Assembly (NCBI RefSeq): GCF_013168275.1
Contig: NZ_AP019547.1
Coordinates: forward strand, 62,001 to 126,000
Length of the DNA: 64,000 nt
DNA from: Candidatus Nitrotoga sp. AM1P
GTDB lineage: Bacteria; Pseudomonadota; Gammaproteobacteria; Burkholderiales; Gallionellaceae
Direction of reading: 5' to 3'
Below, piece by piece: positions 56,204 through 64,000 of the stretch. Both the position numbers and the translations under genes were made by a program. Every line of letters starts with the position of its first letter. Position 1 is the stretch's first letter. The notes under the pieces are model-generated. The model saw nothing but the letters and a program-made list of their open reading frames with translations, was not told the DNA's origin and did not search any database.

Positions 56204-58042
56204 TTAAACGCCATTTGCCTCATTTTCAATGACTTTTAGAAAATCATCTCCATAACGGGCTAACTTGGCTAACCCGACTCCGCTAATTTTTCCTAAATCG
56301 GTGAGACTACCAGGACGAAGTTTGAGAATTTCCAGCAAAGTGCTGTCGTGAAAAATAACATAGGGTGGTACGCCTTGTTCGCGGGCGAGCTCCATGCGCT
56401 TGGCTTTAAGTGCCAGCCACAGCGGGTCTTCATTTGCACCGTCAAATGCTTCGCGCATTCTTGCGCTACGCTCAATTTTGCTGATTTTGTTTTTAGCGGG
56501 TTCAGCATCGCGTCGTAGCCACACTTCGGATTCACCGCGTAGCACCGGGCGGGCTTCTTCGGTAAGACGCAATCCGCCATAAGCTTCCATGTCCACATTG
56601 AGCAAACCGGCAGCAACCAACTGGCGATAGACACTGCTCCATTGTGTCTGCGCGAGCGACTGGCCAATGCCAAAAGTACTCAGTTGCTGATGGCGAAATT
56701 TTTCGACCTGTGCAGTGGCTTTGCCCAGTAATACGTCAATCAAATAACCCACACCGAAGCGCTGCCCAGTGCGGTAAACACACGACAATGCCATACGTGC
56801 CGCCTGAGTCGCATCCCACGTATCTATCGGCTCCAGGCAATTGTCGCACTGAGCACAGTTGCCTGGATGCTCCTCTCCAAAATAACGCAAGATAATTTGG
56901 TGGCGGCAGGCAGTGGATTCGCAAAACCCCAGCAGTGCATCAAGTTTATGCACCTCTAACCGTTTGCGTTCCTCGGGTGCATCGCCGGATGCCAGCATCT
57001 GACGCATGGACACTACATCGCCCAAACCATAAGTCATCCATGCATTTGCGGGTAAGCCGTCGCGTCCGGCGCGGCCCGTTTCCTGATAATAGCCTTCCAT
57101 GCTCTTGGGTAGATCAAGGTGAGCGACAAAGCGCACGTTAGGCTTGTCGATGCCCATGCCGAAAGCGACAGTGGCGACTATGATGACGCCCTCCTTGCGC
57201 AAGAATGAACGTTGATTTTCGCTCCGTATGGCCGCATCCAGCCCGGCGTGATAAGGCAATGCATTCCAGCCGCGCTCCTGAAGCCAAGTAGCAGTTTCAT
57301 CCACTTTTTTGCGCGACAGGCAATATACGATGCCGGCATCATTGGCATGTTCCGTTTCCAGAAATGTCAGCAATTGCTGCCGGGCATTGGCTTTCAGCGT
57401 TACCCGATAACGGATGTTGGGACGGTCGAAACTGGAAACAAATTGACGCGCCTGTTCCAGCGCCAGCCGCTCGACGATTTCACCTCGAGTTGGCGCATCC
57501 GCCGTGGCCGTCAGCGCGATGCGCGGCACGTCCGGAAAGCGCTCATGCAATACAGTCAGTCCGCGATACTCTGGACGGAAATCATGGCCCCATTGTGATA
57601 CGCAATGCGCCTCGTCAATGGCAAACAGTGCCATGCCATGTTCGGCTTGCACCTGTTCCAGCATGGACAAGAATCCAGCCATCAGTAACCGCTCTGGCGC
57701 CACATACAAGAGATCTAAATCACCCCGCAGCAAACGGCTTGACACGGCACGCGCAGTGTTCGCATCCAGGCTGGAGTTAAGAAAAGCGGCGCGCACACCA
57801 AGCTGGTTAAGTGCGTCCACCTGATCCTGCATTAGTGCAATCAACGGTGACACCACTATGCCCACCCCACGCCGCAACAACGCCGGAAGCTGGTAGCACA
57901 ACGACTTGCCGCCGCCGGTTGGCATTAAAACCAGCGCATCACCCCCAGCAACGACATATTCAACTATAGATTGTTGTTTACCACGAAAGGACGAATAGCC
58001 GAAAACATCGTGCAGAATTTGTTGGGCGGTAGGGGCAGTCAT
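56204..58042 (-). CDS. recQ: ATP-dependent DNA helicase RecQ
   Basis: 612 residues. Helicase motifs in order: [17 protein letters not shown] (I), [17 protein letters not shown] (II), ALTATA (III) and [11 protein letters not shown] (VI). Then the RecQ zinc domain ([17 protein letters not shown]), a winged-helix part and a C-terminal HRDC domain. It unwinds recombination and replication intermediates in the RecFOR pathway. Monocistronic. Confidence 0.96.
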   Translation of the reverse strand: MTAPTAQQILHDVFGYSSFRGKQQSIVEYVVAGGDALVLMPTGGGKSLCYQLPALLRRGVGIVVSPLIALMQDQVDALNQLGVRAAFLNSSLDANTARAVSSRLLRGDLDLLYVAPERLLMAGFLSMLEQVQAEHGMALFAIDEAHCVSQWGHDFRPEYRGLTVLHERFPDVPRIALTATADAPTRGEIVERLALEQARQFVSSFDRPNIRYRVTLKANARQQLLTFLETEHANDAGIVYCLSRKKVDETATWLQERGWNALPYHAGLDAAIRSENQRSFLRKEGVIIVATVAFGMGIDKPNVRFVAHLDLPKSMEGYYQETGRAGRDGLPANAWMTYGLGDVVSMRQMLASGDAPEERKRLEVHKLDALLGFCESTACRHQIILRYFGEEHPGNCAQCDNCLEPIDTWDATQAARMALSCVYRTGQRFGVGYLIDVLLGKATAQVEKFRHQQLSTFGIGQSLAQTQWSSVYRQLVAAGLLNVDMEAYGGLRLTEEARPVLRGESEVWLRRDAEPAKNKISKIERSARMREAFDGANEDPLWLALKAKRMELAREQGVPPYVIFHDSTLLEILKLRPGSLTDLGKISGVGLAKLARYGDDFLKVIENEANGV

Positions 58043-58119
58043 AAAAAGAAAGGTATCACACTCGAAGCTATTCTGCCCCAGGGCTTATTCTTGCTAGAGG
58101 ATTATTCACAGTGAGCAGT

Positions 58120-58190
58120 AATGGGCTATTCCGACAGTATTTCCCCAAGGACATGGAGTTGACTGGTGTTACTGAAGAGCAAGTGTAGTG
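58120..58190 (+). pseudogene. IS30-type transposase relic
   Basis: A short run of codons reads NGLFRQYFPKDMELTGVTEE and then hits stops, matching the conserved C-terminal segment of IS30-family transposases (GLLRQYFPKGTDL type). Only about 23 codons remain. Nothing else was seen in 58043-58349. Confidence 0.5.
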
Positions 58191-58349
58191 AGCGGTAGCG
58201 CGGCAGTACGGGAAACTGTTTCATTGTGTCTGAAATTACTTGGTTGCTACAAGAAAAAATTACATTAATAATCAATTTATTGTGTGTAACTATAGAGAGA
58301 AATTCTAGAATATTCGCTGGGGGGAGTACTTTAAAGATGAGCTGGCAAC

Positions 58350-59060
58350 TCACACTAGCAGCGCCGCTTCAAGATATACATCTACACCGTTTGTCGGACT
58401 AACGGCAGCAGCAGGAATAGCGATCCCATTGCGCCAGTCCTTTACGGCCTGCTGTTTCATAGCACCGCTCACTATAAATATAACTTTGCGTGCCATACTC
58501 AAGCGACGTGCGCTGAGCGATACCCGCTGTGGCGGATATTTTGGTGCATTCTCCACCACAATAACAGCTGGAGCATCGGCCGTGTTGGCCAACTCGTAAC
58601 CAGGAAACAGGCTGGCAGTGTGGCCATCTTCTCCTAATCCCAGTAAAACCAAATCGAATAATTCGATGCCTACCAATGTTTGTGTATAAGCGCTAGCGGC
58701 TGCCCGCGCGCCTTCCTCTGTGGGAATAAAGTGAATCTGGGTACGAGGGATGGCGACATGGTCAAGCCACGCCTGCGCGGCCATCCAGCTGTTGCGTTCC
58801 ACATGGTCAGCTGGCAGACAACGTTCATCACCGAAATAAACATGCCAGGCAGCCCAGTCTGCATCAGCGTTGCGCAGCGATTCATATACACGACGCGGTG
58901 TTGTGCCGCCGGCGAGTACGATATGAAAAGTCCCGCGCAGACTAATGGCCAGCAGCGCCGCCTGCAATATTGTTTGTGTTGCAGCCTGCTCTAGTTCGAC
59001 AGTTGTGTTGAACTTGTGCCAACGGCATTGTTGCGGTGGGTTACTGGACAATAAAGGCAT
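58350..59060 (-). CDS. pgl: 6-phosphogluconolactonase
   Basis: 236 residues. The LAGGTTPRRVYESL and WHVYFGDERCLPADHVERNS motifs and LGLGEDGHTASLFPG are the standard Pgl/NagB-like set. It hydrolyses 6-phosphogluconolactone in the oxidative pentose phosphate pathway. zwf, the usual neighbour, is not in the window. The 59061-59453 stretch beyond its start contains no gene and presumably holds the pgl and flgA promoters. Confidence 0.93.
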   Translation of the reverse strand: MPLLSSNPPQQCRWHKFNTTVELEQAATQTILQAALLAISLRGTFHIVLAGGTTPRRVYESLRNADADWAAWHVYFGDERCLPADHVERNSWMAAQAWLDHVAIPRTQIHFIPTEEGARAAASAYTQTLVGIELFDLVLLGLGEDGHTASLFPGYELANTADAPAVIVVENAPKYPPQRVSLSARRLSMARKVIFIVSGAMKQQAVKDWRNGIAIPAAAVSPTNGVDVYLEAALLV

Positions 59061-59453
59061 ACAATTAACTCAAGAGTAATTATGACAGTGTATGTGATTG
59101 TAAGCTTGGCTGAGATTGCTGGTTTAGTTTATTGAATACGATACGATCAAAATTTTGCATAATTACCTGTTGAAACTGCTCTATCCAATAGATGGAAGCA
59201 AACGAGCGGTTGGCGTGACACTTTACCCGGCTCGATTAATCATTCTGTGCCAACTCAAGATGGTTTTCGAGATAATGTGTGGCCACACCATGAAATTCCG
59301 TCATCCATTGTTTGAGTCGGCTGTTGTAATGTGGTATTTGGGATGAAATTAAAATTTAAGAGATTTCTTGCCTGTTAATCATTCAATAGCGAACGTTATG
59401 TATTGCAATCTGTCTAGCTTCCCCTATATCTACTTCAAGCAGGCAATATTAAT

Positions 59454-60143
59454 ATGAAAAATATTTTGCAATGGACATTATTCGGCGCACTATGGTGCAG
59501 CATGTCCGCATGGGCAGTGCCGCAACAAAGCCATGTCGAAATACGCACACTTATTACTGCTTTCGTGCATGAGCAAACACTTAACCTGCCGGGCCAAGTT
59601 ACCATTACGGTGAATGAGATTGATCGGCGCGTTTCGCTTCCAGCTTGTCCAGCGCTGGAGGCATTTCTTCCTCCTGGAGGACAGCTGTTGGGTAACAGCA
59701 CAGTAGGCGTCCGCTGTATTGCTAATATGAAACAATGGACATTGTTCGTGCCAGTGCATATTAAAGTAAGTGCGAATTTGCTTATCGCCAATAGCCCCTT
59801 GCAACAGGGGCATGTCCTACGTGCCGAAGATATTGGAACCCAAAAAAGTGAATTAGCTCAAACAGGTGTTCTCACTGACCCTTTGCAAGCTATTGGCAAA
59901 GTACTTAAATATAGTGTTGGAGCAAGGCAAGTATTAAAACAAGACATGCTGCGTGCGCCTTATGCAGTAAAACAGGGGCAGACAGTGCAAATTCAAATTG
60001 AAAAGCAAGGCTTCAAAATTCATGCTGATGGTCAAGCATTAAGTAACGCGGCGGAAGGACAAACTGTACAAGTCAAAACCTCATCGGGTCAGGTGGTGAG
60101 CGGCGTAGTGCAGCCGGATGGAGCAGTAAGCATCCGGCCTTAG
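59454..60143 (+). CDS. flgA: Flagellar basal-body P-ring chaperone FlgA
   Basis: 229 residues with a signal peptide (about 1-22, ending AWA). The C-terminal SAF-like domain (from about 105, NSPLQQGHVLRAEDIG) and the final segment (VSGVVQPDGAVSI) are typical. It assists assembly of the periplasmic P ring by FlgI. Beginning of a flgA-flgM-flgN cluster; the flagellar structural genes are outside the window. Confidence 0.9.
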   Translation: MKNILQWTLFGALWCSMSAWAVPQQSHVEIRTLITAFVHEQTLNLPGQVTITVNEIDRRVSLPACPALEAFLPPGGQLLGNSTVGVRCIANMKQWTLFVPVHIKVSANLLIANSPLQQGHVLRAEDIGTQKSELAQTGVLTDPLQAIGKVLKYSVGARQVLKQDMLRAPYAVKQGQTVQIQIEKQGFKIHADGQALSNAAEGQTVQVKTSSGQVVSGVVQPDGAVSIRP

Positions 60144-60269
60144 CCTTGGATAGAGTAAACATTATGTCTTTAGTCTATAAAACTAGGCTGCTGCATAAGC
60201 TTATTTGCATGTCTATCCTGCGAACACATATTGTGCAGAAAGTTTTGCTGGTGTATAAAAGCTGTGTTC

Positions 60270-60296
60270 TAAAGTTTTGAATTTAGCTGCCGATAG
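60270..60296 (+). promoter_or_regulatory. Sigma-28 (FliA) promoter of flgM-flgN
   Basis: TAAA (60270-60273), exactly 15 bp, then GCCGATAG (60289-60296) matches the FliA consensus TAAA-N15-GCCGATAA in all but the last base. It ends 32 bp before the flgM ATG. FlgM is the anti-sigma factor of FliA, so this makes a negative feedback loop. Confidence 0.85.
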
Positions 60297-60328
60297 TAAA
60301 TTTATCCGCGTTGGAAAATGAGGTCATC

Positions 60329-60634
60329 ATGAAAATAGAAAAAAATAGTAAACCGTTGCCTACGATCACGCCGGGTGAAGAGCGGGCGCGGGCGCCCACC
60401 GCTAGCCCTGTAAGTAGTACACAATCCACTGTCACCAGCGTACATCTGGGTGCAACTTCCGCACAACTTCAAAAAATGGAAAGCAGCATGGCAAACACAC
60501 CGCTAGTGGATGCAGCTAAAGTCGCAGATATTAAGCAAGCCATCAGTGAAGGTCGTTTTCAGGTCAATTCCAGTGCTGTGGCTGATGGACTGATCCAAAC
60601 GGTGCAGGATTTGATTAGTTCGCACAAAACCTGA
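60329..60634 (+). CDS. flgM: Anti-sigma-28 factor FlgM
   Basis: 101 residues from the ATG at 60329 (GAGG upstream). The N-terminal half is polar and disordered-looking. The sigma-binding C-terminal half carries VDAAKVADIKQAISEGRFQV, characteristic of FlgM. It holds FliA inactive until exported through the completed hook-basal body. Upstream sigma-28 promoter supports the call. Confidence 0.92.
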   Translation: MKIEKNSKPLPTITPGEERARAPTASPVSSTQSTVTSVHLGATSAQLQKMESSMANTPLVDAAKVADIKQAISEGRFQVNSSAVADGLIQTVQDLISSHKT

Positions 60635-60645
60635 CCTGATGCTAT

Positions 60646-61134
60646 ATGACTAGTGACATATCTGCTGCTGCAACGGCAGAATTTATCTCACAGATGCATG
60701 CAGAGCGCGCTGCTTTGCATGCTTTTATACGCTTGCTCGAAACTGAACAACAAGCTTTACTCAATGAGCAGACCGAACAAATACATGTGCTGGCTGATAC
60801 CAAGACCCAAATGGTACAGGAGCTGGCAAAGCTGGTGAATGCGCGAAGGAAGGGTATGCTTACGCGGGGCATAAAAATTGAACCCGGCAGTATGGAAACC
60901 TGGTTACAAACCCACACTGCAATTAATTCACCAGCGTGGCACGAAATCCGGCAGCTGGCTACTCATGCACAGCATATGAACCGCACCAATGGTGAATTAA
61001 TTCAAGTAAAAATGCGTCTAAACCAACAAACACTAACCATGCTGCACAATGCCACACATAGTGCCAATGGCTTATATGGACCTGATGGCCAGCCCAGTTT
61101 ACCTGTATCAGGCCGCATCTTGAATAGTGTCTAA
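60646..61134 (+). CDS. flgN: Flagellar export chaperone FlgN
   Basis: 162 residues, mostly helical, starting 11 bp after flgM. It has the FlgN-family coiled-coil opening (LLETEQQALLNEQTEQIHVL) and a helical middle. It escorts the hook-filament junction proteins FlgK and FlgL to the export gate. The protein is preceded by no strong Shine-Dalgarno but the spacing implies co-transcription with flgM. Confidence 0.88.
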   Translation: MTSDISAAATAEFISQMHAERAALHAFIRLLETEQQALLNEQTEQIHVLADTKTQMVQELAKLVNARRKGMLTRGIKIEPGSMETWLQTHTAINSPAWHEIRQLATHAQHMNRTNGELIQVKMRLNQQTLTMLHNATHSANGLYGPDGQPSLPVSGRILNSV

Positions 61135-61144
61135 ATATAAATTC

Positions 61145-61202
61145 TGACGGCTGCTATCCTCCCGCAGAGGTGGTAAACCACAGCATTAAATAGCAGCCGT
61201 CA
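61145..61202. terminator. Large hairpin between convergent flgN and P-II genes
   Basis: TGACGGCTGCTAT (61145-61157) and ATAGCAGCCGTCA (61190-61202) form a perfect 13-bp stem with a 32-nt loop that contains a smaller GTGGT/ACCAC hairpin. It lacks a T tract, but its place between two convergent genes fits a bidirectional terminator. Confidence 0.5.
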
Positions 61203-61285
61203 AAGTCATCCCCGCATAGCGTTGTACAATGAGAGTCGTTCCTTTATCGAGCAAGTAAGTTGGTACGGGAACTCGATGTATAACC

Positions 61286-61645
<360 letters not shown>

Positions 61646-61777
61646 TTAGAGCGTAAACAGCAATATTCAGAATCTATTATTGATGGACCATTAACGCTTC
61701 CTCAAAAATGAAACCATCATTTCATGGTGAATGATGTGTTTGAGAGGCATTTTCCGACCTGTCCAAAGATTGCCGCA

Positions 61778-63079
61778 TCAGAACGGGATCGTCGCATCGA
61801 CTGATAATAGTAATTGATCTTTTTTATTATCAAAAGGCTTGTATGCTTGACCAATGCCATCCACTCTGTCGTAACGGATATTTGGGCGAATATTCAGCTT
61901 TTGCATCAGTTTCGAATCAAGTTTTAACTGTTTAGCCGGTTTCCAATTCATGCCTACGGTGACATCATAATAATTGGCGGGTTTACAGGTAGCCAAGAAG
62001 TCAGCCGCAAAGCTAATCTGTACACTATTGGTTGCTTGAGCGACCCGGAGTGGTGAGCAGACACGGAAGCCGTCTTTATCACGGAACCATTCACTACGGA
62101 TGCCCACCGACAAATCCTCCCTGAGATCATGATGTAACTGCATGTCGACGCCATGCCAGGTAATATCCTTATGGCCGTCAGGTATGAAGACCCCACCCGC
62201 AAAACCACTAGTATGGTGCAAAACCAGACGTGTTTGGGGGGTAATTTTATGTTGCACCACAAGACTGTAGAAAGCCCAAGGCTCATTGCTTCGTGAAGAA
62301 GTCCTGCTGTAGGAGCCAGTGAGATTGACTGAGCTTCGCTTGTCGTCGCTGGTCCAGGTCGTTCCGGCTAAACCGCCCCAATTATTCATTTCCTTATCCC
62401 AACCTCCATCCCAACCGCCGGTTGCGCTGCCGGTGATTGCCCCGCCCATAAACGCCCAATTCTTGTTGACTGTGTAGTTACCCACCAAGCCGGTATGAGT
62501 AAATGGCTCGCCATTACTAAAGGTGTAGGAACGTGTATAAAAGAAATTGTCAGGGGCTGGAACCGTTTCATAACCGGTTGGTGAATAAAAATGACCGATC
62601 TTAAGATTTAGGCCGTTCCCGACCGGCACATAGGTTTCTATATAAAGCTGTGGTAATGCCATATTGTAGAAGCGACTGGAAGAACAGCATAAATTCAGAT
62701 CCCAACTGCTTCTTTTCAAAGATTGGCCGGTATTTACATCGAATGCAGGGATGCCGTACGCTTGAGCAAAAATAGCGTCGGTACCAAGCATTAAATCAAA
62801 CCGACCCCCGAAATCCCACGCTTTGCCCTCTGTTGCCACGGCGCGTTGCATAAATACATTAAGCTGATTTAATTGAAATTCTTTAGAACGATCAGCGAAA
62901 GTGACAGGGCCATTGAATCGATCAGATGGGTTATTCGCGTTATAAGTTACTCCTGCATTGATCCAACCGCCCACCTCAATGCCATTATCTTTAAATAGAG
63001 ATGGAGACTCATCGGCACCTGCTGCGGGAAGTATGAACAAAGCACCTAGAGCAACAATGAGAAATTTAGTCTTATACAT
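61778..63079 (-). CDS. Outer-membrane beta-barrel porin, BBP2/OmpL-like
   Basis: 433 residues with a signal peptide (about 1-21, ending AGA). The mature protein is rich in alternating aromatic and polar strands with the BBP2-type opening IEVGGWINAGVTYNANNPS and ends in a terminal Phe (SVDATIPF), as in outer-membrane barrels. It probably forms a diffusion channel. Four cysteines (CCSSS pair, CSP and CKP) are unusual for a porin. Confidence 0.85.
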   Translation of the reverse strand: MYKTKFLIVALGALFILPAAGADESPSLFKDNGIEVGGWINAGVTYNANNPSDRFNGPVTFADRSKEFQLNQLNVFMQRAVATEGKAWDFGGRFDLMLGTDAIFAQAYGIPAFDVNTGQSLKRSSWDLNLCCSSSRFYNMALPQLYIETYVPVGNGLNLKIGHFYSPTGYETVPAPDNFFYTRSYTFSNGEPFTHTGLVGNYTVNKNWAFMGGAITGSATGGWDGGWDKEMNNWGGLAGTTWTSDDKRSSVNLTGSYSRTSSRSNEPWAFYSLVVQHKITPQTRLVLHHTSGFAGGVFIPDGHKDITWHGVDMQLHHDLREDLSVGIRSEWFRDKDGFRVCSPLRVAQATNSVQISFAADFLATCKPANYYDVTVGMNWKPAKQLKLDSKLMQKLNIRPNIRYDRVDGIGQAYKPFDNKKDQLLLSVDATIPF

Positions 63080-63439
63080 GGCATTTTCTTTCTAAGATTG
63101 AGAGCGAAATTCAGTAACGCCCAATCAATTGAAAGCAGCTTCCGTGCCAATATTATTTAATTAATTAAAACAATGAATTGATGTATATTGTGAAGATAAA
63201 ATATAATTTTTATGCACTAATTTTATGCATTTTAAAATAGATATCGCACCAATCAGGTGCTTAGAATTTGTTATTTGCAATAAAGTATTTTGTTCAGCAC
63301 TTTAGACATTCGACGTATGATTAATTTAATTGTATTAACTGAGGGATTAACATGTTCTCATGACATCTGCCGTTAAAATTATTCGCCATGAGTTTCGGGT
63401 AGAATAAGCATTTTTCAAATTTATTTAAAGGCATCTTAA

Positions 63440-64000
63440 ATGTACAAAATCGCACCCAGTATTATTTCTGCCAATTTTGCTAAGCTTGGCGAAGAGATCA
63501 TTAATGTCCTTGCCTCAGGCACAGACATTATTCACTTGGAAGTGATGAATAAACACTTCGTGCCAACTTTCAGAAATGGTTCGAAGGCATGTGCCGCCAT
63601 CCGCCCTATTACTCAGGCGCCGATAGAGATACATCTGACGAGTGGATACAATGTAGACAATTCACTCAATGATCTTGTACCAGAATACGCTAAGGCCGGT
63701 GCAAACATTATTATTTTTCATCCTGAAGCAGTTGATCGAGATGCGTACAACCTACCGTCCTTCGAAAATATCGAACGGATCATTGATTTAATTCACGAAC
63801 ATGGCTGTAAAGCCGGGTTGGCATTCAATGCTGGCACGCCTTTTAGCTACCTCGATCATGTTATAAGCAAAATCGACGTTGTCTTGATCATGTCTAAACA
63901 GACTGGCTTAATTAGTGGCCAGAAATTTATTCCCGAGGCGATTAATAAGGTGCGCATGGCACGCAAAAAAATCAATGAGAGCGGGCGCAATATTATTCTT
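63440..64000 (+). CDS. Divergent ribulose-phosphate 3-epimerase-like protein (3' end beyond window)
   Basis: 187 codons to the window edge. Overall order follows Rpe: IAPSIISANF, IIHLEVMNKHFVPTF, IEIHLTSGYN, IIIFHPEA, GCKAGLAFNAGTPFSYLD, VVLIMSKQTG. Key positions differ from the consensus: the HxDVMD motif reads HLEVMN (a metal-ligand Asp becomes Glu and the next Asp becomes Asn), SADF reads SANF, and the NPGFGGQ phosphate loop reads QTGLISGQ. It may be a specialised paralog acting on another sugar phosphate, or a weak epimerase. The 63080-63439 gap contains a small GCACC/GGTGC hairpin and presumably both promoters. Confidence 0.75.
   Translation, partial: MYKIAPSIISANFAKLGEEIINVLASGTDIIHLEVMNKHFVPTFRNGSKACAAIRPITQAPIEIHLTSGYNVDNSLNDLVPEYAKAGANIIIFHPEAVDRDAYNLPSFENIERIIDLIHEHGCKAGLAFNAGTPFSYLDHVISKIDVVLIMSKQTGLISGQKFIPEAINKVRMARKKINESGRNIIL

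Overview
The window looks like a chromosomal piece of a betaproteobacterium with mid-range GC. The Gallionellaceae/Nitrosomonadales (for example a Nitrotoga-like nitrite oxidiser) would fit, but this is inferred from gene content (ubiK-comM, thiO, rpoE-rseA-mucB, hpnCDE, metE/metR, flgAMN, a BBP2-type porin) and not from a marker gene. No rRNA, tRNA or CRISPR array was seen.

Layout. 1-7.2 kb is accessory DNA bounded by an IS200/IS605-type transposase and a DDE transposase. Between them lies a minus-strand operon: a PEP-CTERM surface protein, an unrecognised all-beta-looking protein, a Tat-exported cysteine-rich phospholipase A2-like protein, and a membrane MauE domain fused to a thioredoxin-like TlpA/MauD domain. 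The last two overlap by 4 nt and look like a substrate with its dedicated disulfide-forming partner. 7.5-11.6 kb is housekeeping (comM, ubiK, a sterol-desaturase-like hydroxylase, thiO). 12.6-15.8 kb is an energy-transduction operon tonB-exbB-exbD whose TonB carries a very long TolA-like helical stalk. 16-33.8 kb is mostly core: Sel1 lipoprotein, aroE, mtgA, two small hypothetical proteins, a COG2509 flavoprotein, murJ, a CaCA antiporter, tatD, holB, rpoE-rseA-mucB, the squalene genes hpnC-hpnD-hpnE and a small cytochrome c.

33.9-40.6 kb is a restriction island: an Xre-type regulator divergent from a type III methyltransferase (mod) with palindromic operators between them, a decayed higB with an intact higA, then the type III restriction subunit (res). 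Mod carries an in-frame palindromic repeat element. A decayed IS701-type transposase follows. After fabI, a second Sel1 protein and a YebC-family regulator comes a second accessory patch (43.7-49.1 kb) bracketed by a duplicated copy of the yebC 5' region. It holds a small basic protein, a nucleotidyltransferase-like gene with an apparent frameshift, a UvrD-type helicase relic, a VOC protein, and a three-gene cassette: HigB-like toxin, HigA-like HTH fused to an ImmA/IrrE peptidase, and a phage 'beta family' protein.

49.3-64 kb returns to core functions: metE (TAATG-coupled to a short folB-like gene) divergent from metR, an arsR-SRPBCC-SRPBCC-VOC-VOC operon, recQ, pgl, flgA, then flgM-flgN behind a near-perfect sigma-28 promoter, a P-II protein, a BBP2 porin, and a divergent ribulose-phosphate 3-epimerase homolog cut by the window end.

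Most notable signals: the Tat-PLA2/MauE-TlpA pair, the HigB / HigA-ImmA / beta-protein cassette, the repeat-invaded type III R-M locus with a dying TA module inside it, and the epimerase homolog with altered metal ligands. All functions are read from motifs and gene context by eye. No database search was possible.
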